6,118 nucleotides of DNA, taken from the NCBI GenBank assembly GCA_017880745.1, contig JADGRR010000204.1, positions 1-6,118 on the forward strand. The letters run 5' to 3'. The number at the start of each line of letters is the position of its first letter. Within the stretch, counting starts at the first letter, position 1. A program made the translations under genes and the position numbers. The notes beneath the pieces are model-generated. The model was given only the letters and a program-made list of their open reading frames with translations, did not search any database and was not told the origin of the DNA. This DNA comes from Burkholderiales bacterium. GTDB lineage: Bacteria; Pseudomonadota; Gammaproteobacteria; Burkholderiales; SG8-39. Positions 1 through 5,635 of the stretch are shown piece after piece.

Positions 1-567
1 AATCAGGTTGCGAACCCGGTCCCCGCGTTCGCCACGGACAACAACGGCGTGGCCCTGGCGATGCCTGCGGTTGCCGCCGGCGGCGCAACGACGCTCACAG
101 GCGCGCTCATCTTTGGCATCGACACCCAGAGCAACAACAACATCGGCTCCGCTACGGTCTATGCAGCAAACAGCAGCGGCAATTTCACCACTACCTACAA
201 AGGCACGCCGCTGCCATCGAGCTTTCTGGATAGCGGCTCGAACGGCTTGTTTTTTACTGACGCGACCATTCCCCGTTGTTCCGTATCGAGTGGTTTCAAC
301 GGTTTCTATTGTCCGCTCACGACGCTTTCCTTGTCCGCAGTCAATTCTTCTGCCAATGGTGCTGTATCCGGCACGGTCAACTTTAGAGTCGAGAATCTGC
401 AGGCGCTCGACGCCACGATCAGGGCGGCCTCCGTTGGTGGCAGCATCGGGCGCAGTTCCCGTACAAGGTTCGACTGGGGTATGCCGTTCTTTTTCGGGCG
501 CACCGTGTTTGTGGCCATCGACGGGCTAAGCACCCTCCATGGCACGGGGCCTTACTGGGCCTACTAG
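1..567 (+). CDS. DUF3443 family protein, C-terminal part (5' end outside window)
   Basis: The frame is open from base 1 and ends at TAG 565-567, giving 188 residues of a protein that begins upstream. I recognise the DUF3443 family from the conserved landmarks: the DNNGVAL-like stretch near residues 13-19, FGIDTQSNNN, FLDSGSNGLFF (D77), FFFGR (163-167) and the ending GTGPYWAY. Members are usually around 400 residues, so roughly half is probably missing. Many carry an N-terminal secretion or lipoprotein signal, which cannot be checked here. Two cysteines (C93, C104) flank a short Gly/Phe/Tyr-rich segment and could form a disulfide in an exported protein. The function of the family is unknown. 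The internal ATG at 49 is not the start, because family-conserved sequence precedes it. No downstream partner is evident: the next gene begins 247 bases later. Confidence in the family is high; nothing is claimed about activity. Confidence 0.85.
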   Translation, partial: NQVANPVPAFATDNNGVALAMPAVAAGGATTLTGALIFGIDTQSNNNIGSATVYAANSSGNFTTTYKGTPLPSSFLDSGSNGLFFTDATIPRCSVSSGFNGFYCPLTTLSLSAVNSSANGAVSGTVNFRVENLQALDATIRAASVGGSIGRSSRTRFDWGMPFFFGRTVFVAIDGLSTLHGTGPYWAY

Positions 568-625
568 CCGGATCCTGCCGCCGCTGTTGCGTGCGTCCTC
601 GATTCACACTCAGCGAGATACGGAG

Positions 626-645
626 CACCGCCTTCACCGGCGGTG
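626..645 (+). terminator. GC-rich hairpin after the DUF3443 gene (possible terminator)
   Basis: CACCGCC (626-632) and GGCGGTG (639-645) form a perfect 7-bp stem around a 6-base loop, 59 bases after the DUF3443 stop. No T-tract follows, so a classical intrinsic terminator is not supported. It could be a Rho-associated or RNA 3'-end hairpin, or chance in GC-rich DNA. The rest of the gap (568-814) shows no gene. A TATTCT at 774-779 is a weak -10-like match for the following gene, without a recognisable -35. Confidence 0.3.
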
Positions 646-801
646 GCCGTGCGCGGCATGCTCGCGCGCTTGCGCGGACGCCGCTGTCTGCCTTGAATGC
701 AAGCGTCGCCGCCTGCCCCGCTCCCGGGGGAGAAAAGCCTATCGGCGAATGCGGGGCGAGGGCGAAATTCATGTATTCTGCAAATTCCAACGCGCTCGAA
801 C

Positions 802-807
802 AGGAGG
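802..807 (+). promoter_or_regulatory. Strong ribosome binding site fixing the start of the Grx-DinB gene
   Basis: AGGAGG lies 7 bases before ATG 815-817. It decides the start: the frame stays open upstream to 539, but those codons give an Arg/Cys-rich sequence with no domain and no such site. The glutaredoxin fold begins directly after the 815 start. Confidence 0.8.
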
Positions 808-814
808 TTCGACC

Positions 815-1597
815 ATGCTCGCAGCCAAAGACGCAGCCGACAGAGTCAGGGTGTTCTGGCAACCGGGATGCTCGAGTTGCCTCAGGACCAAGGAGTTTCT
901 GTCGAAAAACGGCGTTGACTACGAGTCGATCAACGTGCATGGCAATCCCGCCGGGATGGAGGAACTGCGCAAGCTCGGGGCGCGCAGCGTGCCGATCGTC
1001 GCGCGCGGCGGCAAGTTCGTTTTTGCGCAGACGCTGACCGATGTCATCAGATTCCTGAACCTGGACGTTCGCCTGCAGGAGCGGCTGAGTCCGGAGGGGC
1101 TGGTCGGAAAGATCCGCATCGTCCTGCCCGCCGCGGCGCGATACCTGCAGCAGATCCCGGCCGAGTGGCTGGACCAGCCGTTTCGCAACCGCAACCGGCC
1201 GATCCGCGCCCTGGGGCACCACGTATTCCGGATCGTGGAAGCGTTTCTGGAGGCGGTGGGCGACGGCCGCGAACTGACCTACGAACTGATCATGCAGGAA
1301 GCCGCGCCGACACTGCGCAGCAGCGAAGATCTCGCGCGCTACGGTGAGGGCGTTCTGGCGCGGGTCGACCAATGGTGGGCGGGCTGCACGGACCGCGGCG
1401 GCGAGGCCATGATGGACACGTACTTTGGCCGGCATCCGATGCAGGTGGTGCTGGAGCGGACCGCCTGGCACCCGGCCCAACACACACGGCAGTTGATGCT
1501 GATCCTCGATACGCTGAACATCGAGCCCGACGGCAGGCTCACGGCCGCCGATCTCGCCGGCCTGCCGCTGCCGGACAAGGCCTGGGACAACGAATAA
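815..1597 (+). CDS. Glutaredoxin-DinB two-domain protein
   Basis: A 260-residue protein starting at ATG 815 behind AGGAGG. Residues about 10-82 form a glutaredoxin/thioredoxin-like domain: a first strand VRVFW, the redox motif C19-S-S-C22, and the cis-proline motif S-V-P60 before the next strand. Residues about 90-245 look like a DinB/YfiT-type four-helix bundle. H135 or H136 in GHHVFRIVEAF, together with H219 and H223 in WHPAQH, give the usual three-histidine metal site. Known DinB-superfamily enzymes include bacillithiol and mycothiol S-transferases and maleylpyruvate isomerase. A glutaredoxin in the same chain therefore suggests, by inference, a metal-dependent enzyme working with a low-molecular-weight thiol such as glutathione, or a reductase of glutathionylated substrates. 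No signal peptide or membrane segment is seen, so it is probably cytoplasmic. It lies 19 bases upstream of the alpha/beta-hydrolase gene and is likely co-transcribed with it. The substrate is unknown. Confidence 0.85.
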   Translation: MLAAKDAADRVRVFWQPGCSSCLRTKEFLSKNGVDYESINVHGNPAGMEELRKLGARSVPIVARGGKFVFAQTLTDVIRFLNLDVRLQERLSPEGLVGKIRIVLPAAARYLQQIPAEWLDQPFRNRNRPIRALGHHVFRIVEAFLEAVGDGRELTYELIMQEAAPTLRSSEDLARYGEGVLARVDQWWAGCTDRGGEAMMDTYFGRHPMQVVLERTAWHPAQHTRQLMLILDTLNIEPDGRLTAADLAGLPLPDKAWDNE

Positions 1598-1616
1598 GCG
1601 AGCTTTTGACCAACCC

Positions 1617-2561
1617 ATGAAGAAAGCTGCCATGATCCTCGGTGGAGTCCTGTCCGCACTGGTGCTTGCGCTCGCCGGGTTCGTGGCAATGAACTGGGAG
1701 CCCGACCGGCCGCTATCCGCATTGCAGGCGCGCTGGGCGCAGCCACCTTCGACGTTCATCGACGTGCAGGGGATGCATGTCCATTTGCGGGATGAAGGCC
1801 CGCGCACGGATCCCGTTCCCATCGTGCTGCTGCACGGCACCTCGTCCAGCCTGCACACCTGGGACGGATGGGCCGAGGAGCTCAAGTCGGGCCGGCGCGT
1901 GATCCGGTTCGATCTGCCCGGATTCGGCCTGACCGGACCGTCCGCGGATGGAGACTACCGCATCGAGAGTTATGTGCGCTTCGTCGCCGCCATGCTCGAC
2001 CGGCTTGGAGTATCGCGCTGCGTGCTTGCGGGCAACTCGTTCGGCGGCCAAGTGGCGTGGGAAACGGCGCTGGCGCATCCGCAGCGCATAGAAAAACTCA
2101 TCCTCGTCGATGCGGCTGGCTACCCCCTGCAGCCGAAGTCGATTCCGATCGGATTTCGCATAGCCAGAATCCCGGTGCTGAACAGGGTGATGGAGTTCGC
2201 GCTTCCGCGGCGCTTGGTCGAGTCCAGCGTGCGCAACGTCTACGGCGACCCGGGCAAGGTCACGCCGGAGCTTGTCGATCGTTATTTCGCTATCACCCTG
2301 CGCGAGGGCAATCGCCGTGCGCTGGCGCAGCGGTTCGAGCAGATGGCGGCCGGCCTCCACGCCGATCGCATTGCGGCATTGAAACTTCCTACATTGATTC
2401 TGTGGGGTGGGCGTGACCGGCTCATCCCGCCCACCGACGCGGAGAGATTTCATCGCGATATCGCGGGCAGCCGCCTGAGCGTATTCGGTGAACTCGGGCA
2501 CGTGCCGCAGGAGGAAGATCCTGCCGCAACCGTGGCGGTCGCAAGGCAATTCCTTTCCTGA
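1617..2561 (+). CDS. Alpha/beta-fold hydrolase with N-terminal membrane anchor
   Basis: A 314-residue protein. After a short Met-Lys-Lys start, residues 5-25 are a continuous hydrophobic helix fitting a signal anchor or an uncleaved signal, so the catalytic domain is probably periplasmic or membrane-tethered. The core (about 45-313) is a classic alpha/beta hydrolase. The oxyanion-hole motif is LLHG (H73-G74), then FDLPGFGLT (98-106), the nucleophile elbow G139-N-S141-F-G143-G, the likely acid D267 in LWGGRDRLIP, and the catalytic base H295 in ELGHVPQEEDP. The triad S141-D267-H295 appears complete. A cap segment lies around 170-240. The family covers esterases, lipases, C-C hydrolases and haloalkane dehalogenases; sequence alone does not choose, and the ELGHxPQxEdP ending is shared by many. 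The gene follows the Grx-DinB stop by 19 bases with a poor ribosome binding site, so translation may depend on the upstream gene. Start confidence is moderate, family confidence high. Confidence 0.9.
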   Translation: MKKAAMILGGVLSALVLALAGFVAMNWEPDRPLSALQARWAQPPSTFIDVQGMHVHLRDEGPRTDPVPIVLLHGTSSSLHTWDGWAEELKSGRRVIRFDLPGFGLTGPSADGDYRIESYVRFVAAMLDRLGVSRCVLAGNSFGGQVAWETALAHPQRIEKLILVDAAGYPLQPKSIPIGFRIARIPVLNRVMEFALPRRLVESSVRNVYGDPGKVTPELVDRYFAITLREGNRRALAQRFEQMAAGLHADRIAALKLPTLILWGGRDRLIPPTDAERFHRDIAGSRLSVFGELGHVPQEEDPAATVAVARQFLS

Positions 2562-2591
2562 GTGCAAGCTGACGCAGCGCCAACACTCCGG

Positions 2592-2628
2592 CGGCAATAG
2601 CGCGTTGCCGATCTGCGCCCCTGCGCAG
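2592..2628 (+). terminator. Two tandem hairpins between hydrolase and nitroreductase genes
   Basis: CGGCAA (2592-2597) pairs with TTGCCG (2605-2610) around 7 bases. Directly after it, CTGCGC (2613-2618) pairs with GCGCAG (2623-2628) around a CCCT loop. Both stems are perfect 6-mers, 31-67 bases past the hydrolase stop. No U-run follows, so this is at best a non-canonical terminator or a processing or stabilising structure. It supports treating the nitroreductase as a separate transcription unit. A TTGACG at 2634-2639 is a -35-like hexamer, but no good -10 follows at the usual spacing. Confidence 0.35.
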
Positions 2629-2665
2629 TAGCCTTGACGTATGTATGCATGTGGCACGAATGAAC

Positions 2666-2671
2666 GGAGAG
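2666..2671 (+). promoter_or_regulatory. Ribosome binding site deciding the nitroreductase start
   Basis: GGAGAG lies 6 bases before ATG 2678-2680. The in-frame ATG at 2645 has no such site and would add 11 unremarkable residues, so 2678 is preferred. Confidence 0.65.
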
Positions 2672-2677
2672 ACTGCA

Positions 2678-3328
2678 ATGAATACCTTGACCAAGCTTGC
2701 ACTCGGTGTGATGGGACAGTTGCGGCCCAAGCCCGCCAAGGGGGACTCGGCAACTTCGATCTCACTTCCTGCGCCGGACAAACATGGCGGTCTTCCATTG
2801 ATGGAAGCGCTCGCCAGACGTCATTCGTCTCGCGACTTTGCGCCTGACACCCTGCCTTTGCCGCTGCTTTCCGGGCTGCTCTGGGCGGCCTATGGATTGA
2901 ACCGGACCGATGGCGGACGGACCGCTCCCTCAGCGTTGAACGCACAGGAGATCGACGTGTTCGTGGCGTTGCCTTCGGGGGCCTACCGTTACGACGCGGC
3001 GGCACACGAATTGCACTTGGTGGCGGCGAGCGACTTGAGGCGCGTAACCGGGTATCAGGACTTCGTGGACGAGGCGCCGATGGATCTGGTGTACGTAGCC
3101 GACCACGCGCGGATGGGCCTGGTGCCGGTTGGGCAGCGCGAGTCCTATGCGTCGGCCGCGGCTGGCGCCATCGCACAAAACGTGTACCTGTTCGCAGCCA
3201 GCAGCGGCCTGGCCACGGTCATCCGTGCCTGGATCGACCGCCCGGCGATAGCCGACGCGCTCGGACTGACGCATGATCAACAGGTATTGCTGTCGCAGAC
3301 CGTCGGCTACCCCAAGGCTGGACCCTGA
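2678..3328 (+). CDS. SagB/ThcOx-type nitroreductase family oxidoreductase
   Basis: A 216-residue protein from ATG 2678. After a non-conserved tail of about 38 residues, the nitroreductase fold begins with LMEALARRHSSRDF (41-54), the Arg/Ser-rich segment that in this superfamily contacts the FMN phosphate. Next come LLWAAYGLNR (67-76), RTAPSALNAQEIDVFV (81-96) and GAYRYD (101-106), which mark the SagB/ThcOx-like subgroup. The C-terminal part has the GLATVIRAW helix and strand, and the closing LGLTHDQQVLLSQTVGYPKAGP region is normal for family members. The length suits a stand-alone enzyme. SagB proteins of peptide clusters oxidise azolines, but no cyclodehydratase or precursor peptide lies here. 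A general FMN-dependent NAD(P)H oxidoreductase acting on quinones, nitro compounds or enones is the safer call. The N-terminal residues MNTLTKLALGVMGQL are mildly hydrophobic but too short and basic-poor for a confident signal peptide. Confidence 0.88.
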   Translation: MNTLTKLALGVMGQLRPKPAKGDSATSISLPAPDKHGGLPLMEALARRHSSRDFAPDTLPLPLLSGLLWAAYGLNRTDGGRTAPSALNAQEIDVFVALPSGAYRYDAAAHELHLVAASDLRRVTGYQDFVDEAPMDLVYVADHARMGLVPVGQRESYASAAAGAIAQNVYLFAASSGLATVIRAWIDRPAIADALGLTHDQQVLLSQTVGYPKAGP

Positions 3329-3464
3329 GTGTCAGATTTGGGTCGCGCACTGAAGGTAGCCGACAGGCCCAGACGGGGTAAAAACGCAAGAATCGCTGCA
3401 GCAGGACCTGCAAAGTCCTCGTCCTGAGGGCTATACGCTGTTACCGCCTTGTGTTGCGTGAAAC

Positions 3465-3533
3465 GGTACGGCACGCCTTCGGTCCATGGACGCGAAGCGC
3501 GTCTCCGGATACGGCCGAAGCGCATGCCGTACC
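3465..3533. repeat. 69-base nested imperfect palindrome (MITE/REP-like or structured element)
   Basis: Outer arms are 3465-3484 and 3513-3533. Nine bases, GGTACGGCA (3465-3473) and TGCCGTACC (3525-3533), pair perfectly. The pairing then continues through GC and CTTCGG with one mismatch (3474/3524), one bulge (3521) and one G-T wobble, about 19 pairs in all. Inside sits a second hairpin, GACGCG (3489-3494) with CGCGTC (3498-3503), around an AAG loop. Such a long two-level dyad is not expected by chance even in GC-rich DNA. It resembles small non-autonomous palindromic elements or REP/BIME-type repeats. It could also be a transcribed structured RNA. Only one copy lies in the window, so repeat status is inference. 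Confidence 0.55.
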
Positions 3534-3589
3534 AACATCGGGGCATTCCTGAAATAGCAGGCGGCCTGCCGGATTGTCCTGCGACTTGA

Positions 3590-3613
3590 ACGTGACCAGC
3601 CCATTCGTCACGT
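3590..3613. promoter_or_regulatory. Spaced inverted repeat, possible operator or activator site
   Basis: ACGTGAC (3590-3596) and GTCACGT (3607-3613) are perfect reverse complements separated by 10 bases, so the half-site centres are 17 bases apart, close to one and a half helical turns. It lies 70-93 bases upstream of the kinase start, where an activator or a second repressor dimer would sit. The binding protein is unknown and no regulator gene is in the window. Confidence 0.4.
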
Positions 3614-3655
3614 CTATTGATCTTAATCAGACCGTATGTTCGCGGGGCGGTATCT

Positions 3656-3677
3656 AATATCCGAGTAATCGGATATT
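3656..3677 (+). promoter_or_regulatory. Perfect 9-base inverted repeat abutting the kinase start: operator or GNRA-capped hairpin
   Basis: AATATCCGA (3656-3664), spacer GTAA, TCGGATATT (3669-3677) form a flawless dyad ending 5 bases before ATG 3683. As DNA it fits an operator of a dimeric repressor, overlapping the -10-like TAATAT at 3655-3660. As RNA it would be a 9-bp stem closed by GUAA, a GNRA-type tetraloop. The only plausible ribosome-binding bases, GGAT at 3671-3674, would lie in its 3' arm and be hidden when folded. Either reading makes it the probable control point of the sugar operon. Confidence 0.6.
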
Positions 3678-3682
3678 GCGAA

Positions 3683-4717
3683 ATGAACCCCCAGAACCTC
3701 CGCTCGTCTCCGCGTTCTTACGATACGTTTCATATGGGCCGGTCCGGCATGGACCTCTATAGCAATGATGTCGGCGCCGCCTTTGTCCATATCCGGAGCT
3801 TTGCCGCCTACGTCGGCGGCTCCCCCACGAACATGAGCGTCGGTTGCCGCCGGCTTGGGTTGAAGTCGGCGCTCCTCACCGCGTTCGGAGAAGACCCGGT
3901 CGGCGATTTTGTCGCCCATTTTCTGAATCAAGAAGGGGTGGACATCCGCTTCAGCCCGCGCAAACCCGGCCGGCACACGAGCGCCGTCGTCCTGGGCATC
4001 CAGCCGCCCGACAAATTCCCGCTGGTGTTCTACCGCGACAACTGCGCCGATATTGCCCTTTCGATCGATGATGTTCTGGCCGCGCCGATCGCGCAGAGCC
4101 GCGTGTTCCAGTTCGCCGGCACCAATCTCAGCCAGGAGCCGAGCCGTAGCGCCACCCTCTACGCGGCGGAGATGGCCCGAAACGCCGGCACGGCCGTCGT
4201 TCTCGATCTGGACTTCCGCGCGAACCAGTGGCACGACCCCCGCGCCTTTGGCGTTGCGATGCGCTCCGCCCTGCGTTGCACGGACATCGTGATGGGCACC
4301 GAAGATGAAATCAATGCCGCCATGCTGACCGATCCCCGCGCTGTGCGATTGACCGACTCCCAGATAAGCGACGCCCGGGTGAGTGGGAATACGGCGGAAC
4401 ATGTCGGCAACCTGCTGGAGTTGGGACCCGCGGTGGTCGTCGAGAAACGCGGGGAGGAGGGCTGCCGGGTGCACCGGCGGGGCAACCGGCCGGAGGACGT
4501 GCCGGGCTTCCCGGTGACGGTGCAGAACATCCTCGGGGCCGGCGATGCCTTTGGGGCGGGATTTCTCTACGGCTACGTGAAGGGATGGGACCTGCGGAAG
4601 TCCGCGAGGCTGGGAAACGCCTGCGGCGCGATGGTGGTGACCCGCCACGGCTGCTCCATCTCCATGCCCTTCTGGGACGAGGTGACGGCCTTTGCAGACG
4701 AACGGGGCGGGTTGTGA
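3683..4717 (+). CDS. iolC: PfkB-family sugar kinase, IolC-like (5-dehydro-2-deoxygluconokinase type)
   Basis: A 344-residue ribokinase/PfkB-fold kinase that transfers phosphate from ATP to a sugar acid or sugar. IolC phosphorylates 5-dehydro-2-deoxy-D-gluconate in myo-inositol catabolism. Signatures in order are MGRSGMDLY (18-26), the substrate-side motif YVGGSPTN (43-50) followed by VGCRRLGLKSALLT, FYRDNCAD in the middle, and the anion-hole/catalytic motif NILGAGDAFGAG with G285-A-G-D288, D288 being the catalytic base. The LGAGDAF form and the GRxGxDLY opening are typical of IolC rather than ribokinase or KDG kinase. The DUF2090 C-terminal fusion found in some IolC proteins is absent. ATG 3683 is chosen because similarity begins about 15 residues later. 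A TTG at 3617 would place the inverted repeat inside the coding region, and ATG 3734 would cut off the first strand. It is the first gene of the sugar operon. Subfamily is likely, exact substrate unproven. Confidence 0.87.
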   Translation: MNPQNLRSSPRSYDTFHMGRSGMDLYSNDVGAAFVHIRSFAAYVGGSPTNMSVGCRRLGLKSALLTAFGEDPVGDFVAHFLNQEGVDIRFSPRKPGRHTSAVVLGIQPPDKFPLVFYRDNCADIALSIDDVLAAPIAQSRVFQFAGTNLSQEPSRSATLYAAEMARNAGTAVVLDLDFRANQWHDPRAFGVAMRSALRCTDIVMGTEDEINAAMLTDPRAVRLTDSQISDARVSGNTAEHVGNLLELGPAVVVEKRGEEGCRVHRRGNRPEDVPGFPVTVQNILGAGDAFGAGFLYGYVKGWDLRKSARLGNACGAMVVTRHGCSISMPFWDEVTAFADERGGL

Positions 4718-4741
4718 TGACGCACTTGTGGGCCGGACGCC

Positions 4742-5587
4742 ATGAATAACACGATTTTGCAGCGTTTCGATTTGGATGGCAGGACGGTCGCTATTACCGG
4801 CGGCGGGGGTGCGCTGTGCGGCGCCATGGCGGACGCTTTGGGGACGATGGGTGTGAAGGTGGCCGTGCTGGACATCAGCCTGGAAAAGGCCGAGATCCGG
4901 GCGCAGGCGGTCATCGGGTCCGGGGGGACCGCCCTCGCTTTTGCGTGCGACGTCCTGGATCCGATTCAGCTCCGGGAGTGCTGTGAGGCGATCTCCTCCG
5001 CCTGGGGGCCGCCCGACCTGCTGATCAACGGTGCCGGCGGGAACGACCCCCGGGGAAGCACCTCGGCCGATTTCGAGGAACCTGCGAGGGCGACGGCCCA
5101 GTCCTTCTTCGACCTGGATCCCGCCGGTTTCCGCCACGTGTTCGATCTGAATTTCATGGGGACGTTTCTGACAACCCAGATCTTTTCCCGAGGAATGGTC
5201 GCCAGGGGCAGGGGATCCATCGTCAACATTTCTTCGATGAGTGCCTTCATGCCGCTGACCAAGGTGGCCGCCTATTCTGCGGCAAAGGCGGCGGTGAGCA
5301 ATTTCACGCAGTGGCTGGCGGTCCATTTTTCCCATGCCGGCGTCCGCGTCAACGCGCTGGCCCCCGGTTTCTTCATGACCGAGCAGCTGCGCTTCCTGCA
5401 TATCGATTCCGCAACGGGCGAATTGCTGCCCAGAGCGCGCCAGGTGATCGCCCACACGCCCATGGGGCGCTACGGCCGGCCGGACGACCTGGTCGGCGCC
5501 TTGGTCTGGCTGCTTTCCGACGCCTCCGAATTCGTGACCGGCGTGGTGGTGCCCATCGATGGCGGATTTTCTTCGTACTCGATATAG
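4742..5587 (+). CDS. SDR-family oxidoreductase, D-mannonate oxidoreductase-like
   Basis: A 281-residue short-chain dehydrogenase/reductase. The nucleotide-binding segment is ITGGGGALCG (18-27), with D44 at the end of strand 2, which favours NAD(H) over NADP(H), and D70-V71 for the adenine. NGAGG (96-100) replaces the usual NNAG. The catalytic tetrad N137-S165-Y178-K182 is complete (NISSMSAF, then YSAAK). The stretches FFDLDPAGFRHVFDLNFMGT, NFTQWLAVHF, APGFFMTEQ, HTPMGRYG and the ending VVPIDGGFSSYSI match my recollection of the SDR-type D-mannonate/fructuronate oxidoreductases (Bacillus UxuB-like) rather than generic FabG. The insert after NGAGG (about 101-125) is also typical of that group. 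It starts 24 bases after the kinase stop with only a weak GGA upstream, suggesting translation within one operon. The likely role is interconversion of a sugar acid or polyol and its keto form, feeding the kinase. The specific substrate is an inference. Confidence 0.87.
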   Translation: MNNTILQRFDLDGRTVAITGGGGALCGAMADALGTMGVKVAVLDISLEKAEIRAQAVIGSGGTALAFACDVLDPIQLRECCEAISSAWGPPDLLINGAGGNDPRGSTSADFEEPARATAQSFFDLDPAGFRHVFDLNFMGTFLTTQIFSRGMVARGRGSIVNISSMSAFMPLTKVAAYSAAKAAVSNFTQWLAVHFSHAGVRVNALAPGFFMTEQLRFLHIDSATGELLPRARQVIAHTPMGRYGRPDDLVGALVWLLSDASEFVTGVVVPIDGGFSSYSI

Positions 5588-5589
5588 GC

Positions 5590-5634
5590 ATGTCCAGCGC
5601 AAAAAAGGCAGCAGGAGAGCAAAGAGACATCTGA
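5590..5634 (+). other. 14-codon open frame bridging SDR and ABC ATPase genes (probably translational coupling, not a gene)
   Basis: ATG 5590 starts a frame encoding MSSAKKAAGEQRDI, with TGA at 5632-5634, one base before the GTG start at 5636. It contains AGGAG at 5613-5617, which is 18 bases from the GTG and so too far for ordinary initiation. Ribosomes finishing this short frame would stop exactly on the next start. There is no good ribosome binding site for ATG 5590 itself, so expression is doubtful. Confidence 0.2.
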
Positions 5635-5635
5635 C

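Larger units (their letters stand above)
3329..3682. other. 354-base intergenic region rich in inverted repeats
   Basis: No convincing gene is present. The frames that stay open here encode Arg-rich peptides lacking a start site and any family resemblance. From left to right there is a small AGGAC/GTCCT dyad (3403-3407 with 3415-3419), the nested 69-base palindrome (3465-3533), a small hairpin GCAGG-CGG-CCTGC (3557-3569), the spaced repeat at 3590-3613 and the perfect repeat at 3656-3677. The last 70 bases are visibly richer in A/T than the flanking genes, as expected for a promoter. TAATAT (3655-3660) is a possible -10 overlapping the last repeat; I see no good -35 for it. The region separates the redox/hydrolase genes from the sugar operon and is where that operon's promoter must lie, unless it is transcribed from further upstream. 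Confidence 0.7.

Noticed and set aside
539..814. Upstream extension of the Grx-DinB gene to ATG 539
   Set aside because: It would overlap the end of the DUF3443 gene, adds 92 residues without family resemblance, and ignores the AGGAGG at 802-807.
2651..2665. TGGCAC at 2652-2657 as the -24 element of a sigma-54 promoter
   Set aside because: The required -12 TTGC-like element is absent at the correct spacing (AACG instead).
419..3176. Two long minus-strand open frames (419-1885 and 1713-3176)
   Set aside because: They are antisense to well-supported genes, Arg/Ala/Pro-rich and without motifs; same explanation of GC-driven open frames.
3451..3540. The nested palindrome as an integron attC site
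   Set aside because: I looked for the RYYYAAC and GTTRRRY core boxes at both ends on both strands. TACCAAC at the right end is a near miss, but there is no matching partner box at the left, and no integrase or cassette array.
3307..3546. A 79-codon minus-strand frame covering the nested palindrome
   Set aside because: It begins inside the nitroreductase gene region on the opposite strand and is largely a translation of the palindrome. The Arg-rich product shows no domain and no clear ribosome binding site.
4793..4822. Non-canonical SDR cofactor motif (A24 and C26 where classical SDRs have Gly)
   Set aside because: TGGGG-[AV]-L-C/G is, to my recollection, normal in the mannonate-oxidoreductase-like SDR group, and the tetrad is complete, so this is not a sign of inactivation.
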